A stretch of 64,000 nucleotides of DNA from CAYQQU01 sp964419545. GTDB lineage: Bacteria; Bacteroidota; Bacteroidia; Chitinophagales; Saprospiraceae. Shown in pieces: positions 1 to 7,744 of this stretch (positions within the stretch are counted from its first letter, which is position 1; each line of letters opens with the position of its first letter). Position numbers and translations under genes: made by a program. Location of the stretch: NCBI GenBank assembly GCA_964419545.1, contig CAYQQU010000028.1:3564-67563 (forward strand), read 5' to 3'. The notes beneath the pieces were generated by a model, which saw only the letters and a list, made by a program, of their open reading frames with translations, had not been told where the DNA came from and searched no databases.

Positions 1-2
1 AT

Positions 3-341
3 TTTCTGGGCTACGTCGCCTGCGTCCATTCGGAAGATCCCTTCATCGCCTACGCCGGCCACCTCGACCACTGGCGCACCCTGGCCGCCAATTACCGCCG
101 GTATGAACCGGAGGCCTACCAGGAAGTCTACGAGAACTTACCCGCCGGTGTCCGGGCCGACCTGGCCGCCATTTACGAAACCATGCAAAAATACCCGGAT
201 ATCATGCCCAGGCTACGGGACGCTTTCTACGATAATTACCTGAAAGTACAGGGCATCGAAGAAGGTATGAAAAATTACAACCGCGTGGTCATGCTGGTGC
301 GGGCATGGCGAGAAGGGGAGGGCGACCGGCCGGATTTTTAA
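3..341 (+). CDS. Hypothetical protein, C-terminal part (gene begins before the window)
   Basis: An open frame runs in from the window edge and stops with TAA at 339-341, giving at least 112 residues of an incomplete protein. The visible part is soluble-looking and rich in Tyr, Arg and acidic residues (for example HLDHWRTLAANYRRYEPEAY). I see no signal peptide, membrane segment or motif that I can assign to a family. Codon usage and GC content match the neighbouring genes. It converges with the SUI1-like gene, whose stop lies 15 nt away on the other strand. The function is unknown. Confidence 0.7.
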   Translation, partial: FLGYVACVHSEDPFIAYAGHLDHWRTLAANYRRYEPEAYQEVYENLPAGVRADLAAIYETMQKYPDIMPRLRDAFYDNYLKVQGIEEGMKNYNRVVMLVRAWREGEGDRPDF

Positions 342-356
342 AAATCGTCAGAGGAA

Positions 357-704
357 TCAGCCGCCCGACTTTTTGGTATTCGAAAAGCCCTCGGCTTTCA
401 GCAGTTCCACCACCCGGTCGCGATGATCGCCTTGGATGAGGATCTCGCCTTCTTTTACCGAGCCGCCGACGCCGCATTTGCTTTTGAGCAATTTGCCCAG
501 GTCCTTCAGGCTATCTTCGGGGCCCACGAAGCCCGTGACCAGAGTCACTTCCTTGCCTTTGCGCTTTTTGCGGTCGAGCAAAACCCTCAGCTTCTGCCGG
601 CCGGCCGGCAGTTCGTCCGGGTCTTCTGCTTCGTAGCGGTATTCAAAGTCGGGGTCGGTGGAAAAAACAAAACCATCGCGATCTTTTTTTTTCTTCTTAG
701 CCAT
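357..704 (-). CDS. SUI1/eIF1-like translation factor (YciH/DenR type)
   Basis: The 115-residue protein starts MAKKKKKDRDG and carries a SUI1 fold. The hallmark stretch is KGKEVTLVTGF, followed by LGKLLKSKCGVGGSVKEGEI, the basic loop and CGxGGxxK segment typical of eIF1/YciH. The length agrees with bacterial YciH-like proteins (about 105-120 residues). The family binds the small ribosomal subunit; eIF1 polices start-codon choice, while the bacterial role is poorly defined. I chose the ATG at 704 because a promoter-like TACCTTTG lies just upstream on the minus strand and the polylysine N-terminus is typical. The longer upstream extension of the frame is not needed. Confidence 0.9.
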   Translation of the reverse strand: MAKKKKKDRDGFVFSTDPDFEYRYEAEDPDELPAGRQKLRVLLDRKKRKGKEVTLVTGFVGPEDSLKDLGKLLKSKCGVGGSVKEGEILIQGDHRDRVVELLKAEGFSNTKKSGG

Positions 705-720
705 TTTGATTCCTTTTGGA

Positions 721-751
721 CAAAGGTAAGCTTGTATCGACAAAAGACAAG
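721..751 (-). promoter_or_regulatory. Bacteroidota-type promoter for the SUI1-like gene
   Basis: Read on the minus strand, TACCTTTG (721-728) matches the -7 consensus TAnnTTTG. A weaker TTG-containing -33 region lies near 747-750. This would place the transcription start about 10 nt before the ATG at 704. Confidence 0.5.
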
Positions 752-769
752 GTCCATGCGGGGGAAGGC

Positions 770-800
770 TTTGAATAGCGATCCTGAGCGCGTACTTTTG
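770..800 (+). promoter_or_regulatory. Consensus Bacteroidota promoter for the queuosine precursor transporter
   Basis: TTTG at 770-773 is followed after 19 nt by TACTTTTG at 793-800, an exact match to the TTTG-N19-TAnnTTTG consensus. Transcription would begin near 807 and leave a leader of about 58 nt before the ATG at 865. This promoter and that of the SUI1-like gene are divergent and almost back to back. Confidence 0.7.
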
Positions 801-864
801 AACAAAGGACCTGCCAAAATTATTACTAACAATAATCGAATTCCGCCCACTAATCCGATTTTCC

Positions 865-1737
865 ATGAAAAACAATGTTGGCCATCCGGGAGAACAACTG
901 GATTTCGCGCATGTGCAGGCCGGGCAGGAAAAGGGCCCTCAGCAAGCGTTTGACATCATTTCTCATAAACCGTCCCGGCTTTTTGTGATCCTGGGCGGTT
1001 TTTTCGTCGCCAACGCGCTGGTAGCGGAGTTCATCGGGGTCAAGATCTTCGCCCTCGAGGATACGCTGGGCTGGGAGCGCTTTAATTTCAACCTTTTCGG
1101 CCAGACCGGCGCGCTCCAGTTTTCGGCGGGCGTGCTTCTGTGGCCGATCGTCTTCGTCATGACCGACGTCATCAACGAGTATTACGGCAAACGGGGCATT
1201 CGGCTGCTTTCTTTTCTGACCGTGGCCCTCATCAGCTACGCCTTCGTGATGATCTTTGCCGCCATTCAACTTGCGCCGGCAGACTGGTGGGTCGGGCAGA
1301 ACGCGTCGCGCGGGGTGCCCAGCATGCAGTCGGCTTTCAGCGTCATCCTGGGCCAGGGCCTGCTGATCATCCTGGGCTCGCTGATGGCCTTTCTGGTGGC
1401 GCAATTTGTCGACGTCATCTCCTTCCACCGCATCCGGAAAGCAACCGGCGAGCGCATGATCTGGCTGCGGGCGACGGGCTCTACCGTGATCTCGCAGTTT
1501 TTCGACAGCTTCGTAGTGCTGGCGGTGGCTTTTAAATTCGGACCCGAATTGGTGGATAATGTCGAACCCTGGACCTGGAGCCAGGTGCTGGCGGTGGGGA
1601 CGGTGCAATACGCCTACAAATTCATTATGGCGGTGCTGCTGACCCCGGCGATCTACATTGCACATTATTTTATCGACCGTTATCTGGGCGAAGAGATGGC
1701 CGAGTCGATGAAAGCCAAAGCCACCCGCTGGAATTGA
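865..1737 (+). CDS. yhhQ: Queuosine precursor transporter, YhhQ family
   Basis: The 290-residue protein is a multi-pass membrane protein of the YhhQ/DUF165 family, which imports preQ0/preQ1 for synthesis of the tRNA modification queuosine. Family signatures are visible. A first segment (GGFFVANALVAEFIGVK) has the typical Asn-Ala-containing helix. VMTDVINEYYG lies near residue 92-102, and the RATGSTVISQFFDS loop near 204-217 is strongly conserved in the family. I count about six hydrophobic segments. The N-terminal 35 residues (MKNNVGHPGEQ onward) are longer and more polar than in E. coli YhhQ. A consensus promoter at 770-800 supports independent transcription. No other queuosine gene is adjacent. 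Confidence 0.92.
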   Translation: MKNNVGHPGEQLDFAHVQAGQEKGPQQAFDIISHKPSRLFVILGGFFVANALVAEFIGVKIFALEDTLGWERFNFNLFGQTGALQFSAGVLLWPIVFVMTDVINEYYGKRGIRLLSFLTVALISYAFVMIFAAIQLAPADWWVGQNASRGVPSMQSAFSVILGQGLLIILGSLMAFLVAQFVDVISFHRIRKATGERMIWLRATGSTVISQFFDSFVVLAVAFKFGPELVDNVEPWTWSQVLAVGTVQYAYKFIMAVLLTPAIYIAHYFIDRYLGEEMAESMKAKATRWN

Positions 1738-1783
1738 TGCGCTTTTTGCTTATTTTTAGGGGATTTTGAATATGCCCTGACCT

Positions 1784-2725
1784 ATGATTATTCCGCCGAA
1801 CGAACCACAAATTACGGACACCATCCTGATGGTCCGTCCCGCCGCTTTCGGGTTTAACCCCGAAACCGCCGCTAATAATGCTTTTCAGATCGACGATCCC
1901 AGCCTGTCCGTTCAGGAACGCCGGCAGCGCGCCCTCGCCGAGTTCGATGCTTTCGTGGCCCGCCTGCGGGAAGCCGGCATCCGGGTGATCGTAGTGGAGG
2001 ATACGGCAGCACCGGTAAAGACGGATGCGGTATTCCCCAACAACTGGATCTCCACGCACGGCAACGGCACGCTGATCACTTATCCGATGTATTCGCCGGT
2101 ACGGCGCCGGGAGCGCCGGGAAGCTATCGTCGATCAACTGCGGAAAGAATTTCAGGTTCTCGACCGCATCCATCTCGAAGAAAATGAGCTGACCGACCGC
2201 TTCCTGGAAGGCACCGGCAGCTTGATCCTCGACCGCGAATACCGGATCGCTTATGCTTGCCTGAGCGAGCGGACCGATGAAAAACTGCTCCGGCAATTTG
2301 CCGGCCAGATGAATTACGAGATCGTTGCCTTCACCGCCCTGGACGGCGCCGGGCAGCCGATATACCACACCAATGTGATGATGGCGCTGGGCGAGACCTT
2401 TGTGGTGGTCTGCCTGGAAAGTATCCGGCAGGTCGGAGAGCAGGATGTGCTGTTGAAAAAGTTCGCCGCCACCAAAAAAGAGGTAATCGCCATCAGCCTC
2501 GACCAGATGAACGCCTTTGCGGGGAATATGCTGCAGGTGCGCAACGGGCAAGGCAAGACCTTCCTGGTGATGTCCCAGCAGGCGTACGATTCCTTGCGGC
2601 CGGATCAAATCGAGACGATCGAACGCCATACCACCATCTTATCCAGCCCTCTCCCGACGATTGAGACCTACGGTGGCGGCAGCGCCCGGTGTATGATGGC
2701 GGAAATATTTTTACCCAGATTGTGA
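1784..2725 (+). CDS. ctlX: Amidinotransferase-fold hydrolase (CtlX-like; citrulline/arginine-type guanidine-modifying enzyme)
   Basis: The 313-residue cytoplasmic protein has the pentein (guanidino-group modifying) fold shared with arginine deiminase and dimethylargininase. The sequence shows FPNNWISTHGNG near residues 84-95, including the substrate-gripping Asp/Asn region. GTGSLILDR near 144-152 follows, with a conserved His in IYHTNVMM near 192-198. The C-terminal nucleophile motif is GGGSARCMMAEIFLPR. The length and order fit the CtlX family, named for citrulline use, although the exact substrate is inferred. The gene stands alone between the YhhQ gene (46 nt upstream) and the convergent glycerophosphodiesterase gene. 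Confidence 0.85.
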   Translation: MIIPPNEPQITDTILMVRPAAFGFNPETAANNAFQIDDPSLSVQERRQRALAEFDAFVARLREAGIRVIVVEDTAAPVKTDAVFPNNWISTHGNGTLITYPMYSPVRRRERREAIVDQLRKEFQVLDRIHLEENELTDRFLEGTGSLILDREYRIAYACLSERTDEKLLRQFAGQMNYEIVAFTALDGAGQPIYHTNVMMALGETFVVVCLESIRQVGEQDVLLKKFAATKKEVIAISLDQMNAFAGNMLQVRNGQGKTFLVMSQQAYDSLRPDQIETIERHTTILSSPLPTIETYGGGSARCMMAEIFLPRL

Positions 2726-2752
2726 TTTCGAGGGTGGTCTATAGCCGAGGCG

Positions 2753-3667
2753 CTAGTTCATAAAATTACTTTGAACACTGCGCGCCGGCGCCAGCGGCTG
2801 CAGCGCTTTCGCCGCTTCGAGCGGGTTGTCGGTAGCCAGTACGTCGGCGCCGCGCCGCACGAAGTCGCGGTAGGTTTCTTCTCCCCGGGCCTGCGCCATG
2901 CGATCGAGGTTGCCCAGGGTGCCGAGGATGCAAAGGATACCCCGTTCGTGTAAAGCCCGGTACAGGGCCGGGTCGGGCTCGCGCGTACCGGTAAAGGCGA
3001 TGATGCGGTTGTAGGGGATACCTGCTTTTTCCACCCGTTCCAACTCCTCTGCATTGCGGATGCTCACGGAGATCATCAGCTCAGGATTGAGTCGATTGAC
3101 CTTTTGCGCCGCCTCGACGCTGTAGGTAATGATGGCGGCGCAGTTTTCTGTATCCGTAGCTTCCACTTCCCGGATGACCCGTTCGTAGGGCGCGCCGCGC
3201 TTGACGTCGAGGGTGAGCACGGTCTTTCCTTTCGCCCATTCGAGTACTTCGCGCAAGGTGGGAATGCGGTAATCGGTGGTGTCGCCGAAGTCGTCGAGGA
3301 GGGAATGCGTTTTTATCTCCGCCCAATCCATGCGGCTGAGCTTCCCCGATCCGGTAGTAGTCCGGTCGAGCGAATAATCGTGCATGAGAAAAAGCACGCT
3401 ATCGCGCGACATATTGACGTCGCATTCGATGATCGCAGGGGTGTGCGAAAGCACGTATTCGAAGGTGGGAATGGCGTTTTCGGGGTAACCCGGAATATTG
3501 CGCCCTCCCCGGTGGGCGCTGATCAGCGGCCGGGTAGCACCGGCTTCGTAACGCAGGAACGCATGCAAGTCCTGGTCGCCGAGCCGTATCGTGTGCAAGG
3601 CCGCCGGCTGGCTCCATAATAAACCACTGCCTAGCAGCAATACAAAAATGCAGAAAATGCGTAGCAT
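2753..3667 (-). CDS. Secreted glycerophosphodiester phosphodiesterase family protein
   Basis: The 304-residue protein begins with a signal peptide (MLRIFCIFVLLLGSGLLWSQ), so it should act in the periplasm or outside the cell. The mature part is a GDPD-family TIM barrel: SAHRGGRNIPGYPENAIPTF carries the catalytic HRG and the Glu-Asn pair. ECDVNMSRDSVLFLMHD supplies the E-x-D metal ligands and the second catalytic His, and TLDVKRG is the later strand. The family hydrolyses glycerophosphodiesters to glycerol-3-phosphate and an alcohol. The substrate here is not known. A consensus promoter (3701-3731) lies directly upstream. The gene is monocistronic and converges with the CtlX-like gene. Confidence 0.9.
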   Translation of the reverse strand: MLRIFCIFVLLLGSGLLWSQPAALHTIRLGDQDLHAFLRYEAGATRPLISAHRGGRNIPGYPENAIPTFEYVLSHTPAIIECDVNMSRDSVLFLMHDYSLDRTTTGSGKLSRMDWAEIKTHSLLDDFGDTTDYRIPTLREVLEWAKGKTVLTLDVKRGAPYERVIREVEATDTENCAAIITYSVEAAQKVNRLNPELMISVSIRNAEELERVEKAGIPYNRIIAFTGTREPDPALYRALHERGILCILGTLGNLDRMAQARGEETYRDFVRRGADVLATDNPLEAAKALQPLAPARSVQSNFMN

Positions 3668-3700
3668 GTCTTTTCGATTATAATTTCACCGGATAAAAAA

Positions 3701-3731
3701 CAAAGATAATCCCGAATAACCGCTCCCCAAA
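3701..3731 (-). promoter_or_regulatory. Consensus Bacteroidota promoter for the glycerophosphodiesterase gene
   Basis: On the minus strand TTTG (3728-3731) is followed after exactly 19 nt by TATCTTTG (3701-3708). It sits about 35 nt before the ATG at 3667 and immediately beside the tandem repeat block. Confidence 0.7.
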
Positions 3732-3752
3732 ATCAGAAATACCCAACCTCCC

Positions 3753-3830
3753 CCTGCTAATCCCGCTAATCCCTGCTAATCCCTGCTAATCCCGCTACCC
3801 CTGTTAATCCCTGCTAATCCCGCTAATCCC
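3753..3830. repeat. Short-unit tandem repeat, left of assembly gap
   Basis: The block is built from near-identical 9-10 nt units of the type CTAATCCCG and CTAATCCCTG, with single-base variants such as CTACCCCTG and TTAATCCCTG. It runs straight into an assembly gap. It lies between the 3' end of the TonB receptor gene and the glycerophosphodiesterase promoter and appears non-coding. Reading frames through it give a Gly-Tyr-Arg-Asp-Ser-Arg pattern that I regard as accidental. Confidence 0.85.
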
Positions 3831-3930
3831 NNNNNNNNNNNNNNNNNNNNNNNNNNNNNNNNNNNNNNNNNNNNNNNNNNNNNNNNNNNNNNNNNNNNNN
3901 NNNNNNNNNNNNNNNNNNNNNNNNNNNNNN
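3831..3930. other. Assembly gap (100 N)
   Basis: Exactly 100 N bases separate two related but different repeat blocks. The round number suggests a placeholder of unknown true length, so the real repeat array may be longer. Confidence 0.98.
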
Positions 3931-4008
3931 GGTAACCCCGGCTATCCCGGTAATCCCGGCTATCCCGGTAACCCCGGCTATCCCGGTAACCCCGGCTATC
4001 CCGGTAAC
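3931..4008. repeat. Short-unit tandem repeat, right of assembly gap
   Basis: The block repeats an 18-nt unit with the pattern GGTAACCCCGGCTATCCC about four times, with TAATCCC variants at its left edge. The unit is related to the left block through the shared TAAyCCC core but contains additional GGC/TATCCC elements, so the array is composite. It ends just before the receptor-gene terminator. Confidence 0.85.
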
Positions 4009-4043
4009 CAAAGAAGGGGCCTGCCCCCCAGGCAAGCCCCTTC
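4008..4043 (-). terminator. Intrinsic terminator of the TonB-dependent receptor gene
   Basis: Arms 4013-4025 (GAAGGGGCCTGCC) and 4031-4043 (GGCAAGCCCCTTC) pair over 13 positions with one mismatch around a 5-nt loop. On the minus strand the stem is followed by TTTGGTT. It lies 40 nt past the receptor stop codon. Confidence 0.7.
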
Positions 4044-4082
4044 AACAAGGATTATGATTCTAGATTGTGTCTTCTATCTCGA

Positions 4083-7000
4083 TTACTGGAAGATGTAGCG
4101 CAGACCGACCTGCATCTGCCAGCGCGAGCTGCGCAGACCCGAGTCGTCGATGTTGCCGTCCCAGGGCTCCAGACCATCGATCAGATCGGTATTGATGGTG
4201 TATTCCGGCGTCGTGGTCGTGCCGGGAGGGAAGCCGAGGTTGTTTTCCAGAATGATCAGGTTGTAAGCGTTGAAGCCAGGCGTGAAGCGACGGATGCCCC
4301 ATTCGGGGTTCAGCATGTTGGTGAAGTTGAAGATGTCGATCGACAGCTGAAGCGTGTTGCGCTTGCCGTTGGCCATCTGTACGTAGAAGTCCTGCAGGAA
4401 GCGCAGGTCCATCGTAAATTCGAACGGCATGGCGGCGCTATTCTTTTCGGCGTACTGACCACGGCGGTCATCGAGGTCATTGTTGTCCGAAATGTAAGCG
4501 TCGAGGATCTCCCACTGCTGCTGAGGCGAAAAAGTCTGACCGTTATATTCCAGGTCAACCAGCGGGATTTGATCCAGCGACTCCGGAACGAACATCAATT
4601 CGTTGTTGTTGAAGCCGCCGTCGTCGACGAAGCGGAAGTTGGAAGCGCCCACCACGTACGAGAAGAAACCGCCGGTCTGGCCGTTGAAGTTCAGCGAGAG
4701 AGTGGATTTGCCGCCGAATTCACCGGCGATCGGGTAATCCAGTTCGTAGGCAAACTGACCGAGGATCCGGTGACCCGCCGCGAAATCGGAACGCATCGGA
4801 TCGTCTACGAGGTTGTTGCGGCCTGCTACGTTATAGTATCCTCTCCACTGCGAGTTGTTCTGCGAAGAGGTGCCGTCTAATACCGTGTAAGCATCGCCGT
4901 AAGAGTAGGCGATCGTACCGGAGAATCCGTTCGTAAACGGCTTGGTCAGGCTGGCGGCCAGGTTGAACGCATAGCCTTTGTCCGTATTGCTGGCCAGGAA
5001 GATGCCGGTGTAGAGCGGGTCGACTACGTCGTCGCCGAAGCCGGCGGAGACGCCGCTGAATAGCGGGCGGTCGTCAGGACCGGCGCCGGTCAGGTTGCGA
5101 TCGGACGGCTTGAGCTGGAAGTTCTGGTAGCGGATGTTATTGACGTATTTGGTGTAGATACCTTCAAGGGTGCCGATCAGGCCCCACGGCAGCTTGCGGT
5201 CAATAGCCAGGTTGGCCTTGAACACCTGCGGCAGTTTGAAATCTTCCGCGAAGAGGTCGATCTGACCGGAAGGCGTCAGGTTGTTGAGATCAACCATGTT
5301 GATCGGATTGCCGAGGGTGTCGAAAGCAACCGGCTGGCTTTGCACATCGGGGTTGAAGGCGACGTTGTTGGCTTCTACCTCGCCGATATTCAGTCCGTAG
5401 TTATTGTAAGCGCCGCCCGGCCATACCAGCGGGATTCGGCTGGTGAAGATGCCGAGACCACCGCGAACCTGGGTAGTTTGGTCGTTGAGTACATCCCAGT
5501 TGAAGCTCAGGCGCGGAGCAAACAACACCTGCGGGGAGATGAACTGGCCGGTGCGTGCGCCCTGCAGATCATAACCTTCGGCTTCGATCAGCGGAATGGT
5601 TTCGTTGTTGAACTGTTGATTGATCGGCTGATCGGTGGGCCAGAACGGAATATCGATGCGCAGGCCGCCCGTAATCTTCAGGTTGTCTTTTACCTGATAC
5701 TCGTCCTGCAGGTAAACGCCCAGCAACATCTGTTCGAAAGCAGCAATGGCTTCCGATTCGTCTCCGGCAACATTGTCCACCTGCGAGAAGCTGCGTTCGT
5801 AATCCGTTGCGGGCATGCCGCCGATGAAGCGCTCCAGGCCGGTCATATCGTCTTCATTCTCGTAGATATAGTAGCCGTAGTTGTTGCGGATGAAGAGGTT
5901 ACCTGCGTTGAAGTATTCGAAGTTGACGCCGAAGAGGGCCGAGTGGCGGCCTTTGTAGTACGTCAGGTCGTTATTGATGGTGATCACATCCTGATCGAGC
6001 AGGTTAGCCGTCGAAAAACGCTCGGCGCCGAAGACGATGCTGGCGTCTTGCCCGTCGCGCAGCACTACCGAAGGAAAGTCATCCCCAAAAGGATCGCGAT
6101 CGTCGCGTACGATGGTGGCGCCGATAGTCAGCTTGTTGGACAGGTTGTTGTTAAACAAGCTAGACAGTTCCAGGGCAGAAGAGTTGGTCGTCGAAACGAA
6201 AAATTCCGAACCGTTGATAAAGTCGATACCGAAAGAACCGGAACGGCGGGCCTCCAGGTTTTCGGCGCGCACGTAAGAGTGGCGAACGCTCAGCTTGTGG
6301 TTCTGATTGAGGTTCCAGTCGATTTTCGCCAGGATTTTATCACTGTCCAGGAAAGCTTCGTTATTGTCAAATGATCCCAGGTCGTAGCGATAGTTCTCCT
6401 GCACGAAATTGCGGAGGGAGTTGAGGTCCTGAAGCGTGGCTTCCCCGCGGTAGTTATTGAAGTCGAAAGGCTGGGGCGTGACGTCGCGCTGCAGTTCCCC
6501 GTTGACAAAGAAGAACAGTTTGTCTTTGACGATCGGACCACCCAGGCGGAAGCCATAGGTCTCGGCGGTGAAGTCGGGGAGCGGCTCGCGTTCTTCCACG
6601 TCCTTACCCGGGGTGTCGCCGGAAAAGGCCTCGTTGCGCAGGAAGTAATAGGCCGATCCTTCAAAATCGTTGGTGCCCGAACGCGTCACTGCGTTGATAG
6701 CGCCGCCGGCGAAGCCCGACTGGCGGATATCGAAAGGCGCCACCGAAATGGTGAACTGTTCGATAGCGTCGATAGAGATCGGCTGAACCCCCGTCTGACC
6801 ACCGTTGGTGCCCGGGCCGGCCAGACCGAATGCGTCGTTGTTTACGGCGCCGTCGATGTAAATGGTGTTGTAGCGGTTGTTCTGGCCTGCCAGAGAGATC
6901 GAAAACCCGTCGGACCCTTCGCTGATGCTGGCCAGCGGGTTGAAACGGGCGTAGTCGGCAATAGCACGGGAAATAGTCGGAATGTTGTTGATGGTGCGTT

Positions 7001-7427
7001 CGTCAACTACCGTTTTTTGACCGTCGCGGTTACCGTCGATGATCTCATCGCGGCTGCCGATCACTTCCACACCGGTCAGCTCGATGGCCGTCTCCGCGAG
7101 CACAAAAGACAGTGCGTAGCTTTGACCCAGTGAAAGGTAGATGTTGTTGCGGTTTTGCTCTTCGTAACCGGTGTAAGAGACGGTCACTTTGTAAGGACCA
7201 CCTACCCGCATGTTGGGTAAACGGAAAAAACCGTCGAGGTCGGTGGCGTTGCCATAGGTGGAACCCGACGGCACGTGAACGGCCAGTACGTTGGCTCCGA
7301 TCAGGGGCTCACCGTTTTCGTCGGTGATCCGGCCGTTCATGGACGAGGTCGTTACACCCTGAGCTACCAGCAGGCCCTGAATGAACAGTACCATCGATAG
7401 CGTGTAAAGCGCTCTCAGTAATTTCAT
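4083..7427 (-). CDS. Oar-like TonB-dependent outer-membrane receptor with N-terminal carboxypeptidase-regulatory-like domain
   Basis: The 1114-residue protein starts with a signal peptide (to about residue 22, ending LLVAQ). A CarboxypepD_reg-like beta-sandwich follows (about 28-115; NGRITDENGEPLIGANV, VSYTGYEEQ). A plug domain comes next (about 120-260; TIYIDGAVNNDAFG, SVAPFDIRQSGFAGGAINAVTRSGTN). The rest is a long beta-barrel ending in LRYIFQ. The plug wording and overall size fit the Oar/OmpA-like receptors common in Bacteroidota. It would sit in the outer membrane and take energy from TonB, but the ligand is unknown. No SusD-like partner is adjacent, which argues against a classical polysaccharide-utilisation locus. 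Promoter and terminator signals flank it, so it is probably monocistronic. Confidence 0.92.
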   Translation of the reverse strand: MKLLRALYTLSMVLFIQGLLVAQGVTTSSMNGRITDENGEPLIGANVLAVHVPSGSTYGNATDLDGFFRLPNMRVGGPYKVTVSYTGYEEQNRNNIYLSLGQSYALSFVLAETAIELTGVEVIGSRDEIIDGNRDGQKTVVDERTINNIPTISRAIADYARFNPLASISEGSDGFSISLAGQNNRYNTIYIDGAVNNDAFGLAGPGTNGGQTGVQPISIDAIEQFTISVAPFDIRQSGFAGGAINAVTRSGTNDFEGSAYYFLRNEAFSGDTPGKDVEEREPLPDFTAETYGFRLGGPIVKDKLFFFVNGELQRDVTPQPFDFNNYRGEATLQDLNSLRNFVQENYRYDLGSFDNNEAFLDSDKILAKIDWNLNQNHKLSVRHSYVRAENLEARRSGSFGIDFINGSEFFVSTTNSSALELSSLFNNNLSNKLTIGATIVRDDRDPFGDDFPSVVLRDGQDASIVFGAERFSTANLLDQDVITINNDLTYYKGRHSALFGVNFEYFNAGNLFIRNNYGYYIYENEDDMTGLERFIGGMPATDYERSFSQVDNVAGDESEAIAAFEQMLLGVYLQDEYQVKDNLKITGGLRIDIPFWPTDQPINQQFNNETIPLIEAEGYDLQGARTGQFISPQVLFAPRLSFNWDVLNDQTTQVRGGLGIFTSRIPLVWPGGAYNNYGLNIGEVEANNVAFNPDVQSQPVAFDTLGNPINMVDLNNLTPSGQIDLFAEDFKLPQVFKANLAIDRKLPWGLIGTLEGIYTKYVNNIRYQNFQLKPSDRNLTGAGPDDRPLFSGVSAGFGDDVVDPLYTGIFLASNTDKGYAFNLAASLTKPFTNGFSGTIAYSYGDAYTVLDGTSSQNNSQWRGYYNVAGRNNLVDDPMRSDFAAGHRILGQFAYELDYPIAGEFGGKSTLSLNFNGQTGGFFSYVVGASNFRFVDDGGFNNNELMFVPESLDQIPLVDLEYNGQTFSPQQQWEILDAYISDNNDLDDRRGQYAEKNSAAMPFEFTMDLRFLQDFYVQMANGKRNTLQLSIDIFNFTNMLNPEWGIRRFTPGFNAYNLIILENNLGFPPGTTTTPEYTINTDLIDGLEPWDGNIDDSGLRSSRWQMQVGLRYIFQ

Positions 7428-7465
7428 AAACTAGTGCGTTTAGATGAAAAATTAGATTTTCGGGA

Positions 7466-7473
7466 CAAAAATA
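7466..7473 (-). promoter_or_regulatory. -7 promoter element of the TonB receptor gene
   Basis: Minus-strand TATTTTTG matches TAnnTTTG and lies about 40 nt before the receptor ATG. I see no clear TTTG at the expected -33 spacing. The rest of the divergent spacer (7428-7744) is AT-rich and holds only this element and the promoter of the next gene. Confidence 0.45.
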
Positions 7474-7670
7474 GAAGCTCAATGTTAAGCCCCTGTTAAA
7501 TAATTTATAAGGATTTTGTCACCGGTCGCTTCATCTAGTTAATTCATTATCAAATGATTATTTGGCTGCAACCAAATGCCGGAAATTTTGTTTTTAAGCC
7601 TTTTGCCTGGGAAAAATCAATGCTGCCGTTTATTGCGATTCGCCGTGTTAAATCCAGGAGGAAGGACGAA

Positions 7671-7698
7671 TTTCCTTGTAGCGAATCCATTATCTTTG
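7671..7698 (+). promoter_or_regulatory. Promoter of the T9SS-sorted protein gene
   Basis: TATCTTTG at 7691-7698 matches the -7 consensus. A TTTC at 7671 is a possible -33 element at slightly short spacing. Transcription would begin near 7705, about 40 nt before the ATG at 7745. Confidence 0.55.
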
Positions 7699-7744
7699 TT
7701 TGCCGAATCACATCACATTCACATCACCCAAAAGCGCTTTACTT

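Noticed and set aside
3753..4008. Possible CRISPR array
   Set aside because: The units are 9-18 nt without unique spacers of constant length, and no cas gene is nearby.
3776..4048. Collagen-like reading frames (repeating Gly-Tyr-Arg-Asp-Ser-Arg) through the repeat and gap
   Set aside because: They exist only because a 9-nt-type repeat keeps the frame open, they contain the N gap, and they lack a start context and homologous-looking sequence.
4083..7427. Polysaccharide-utilisation locus around the TonB receptor
   Set aside because: There is no SusD-like gene, no glycosidase and no anti-sigma gene next to it, and the receptor looks Oar-like rather than SusC-like.
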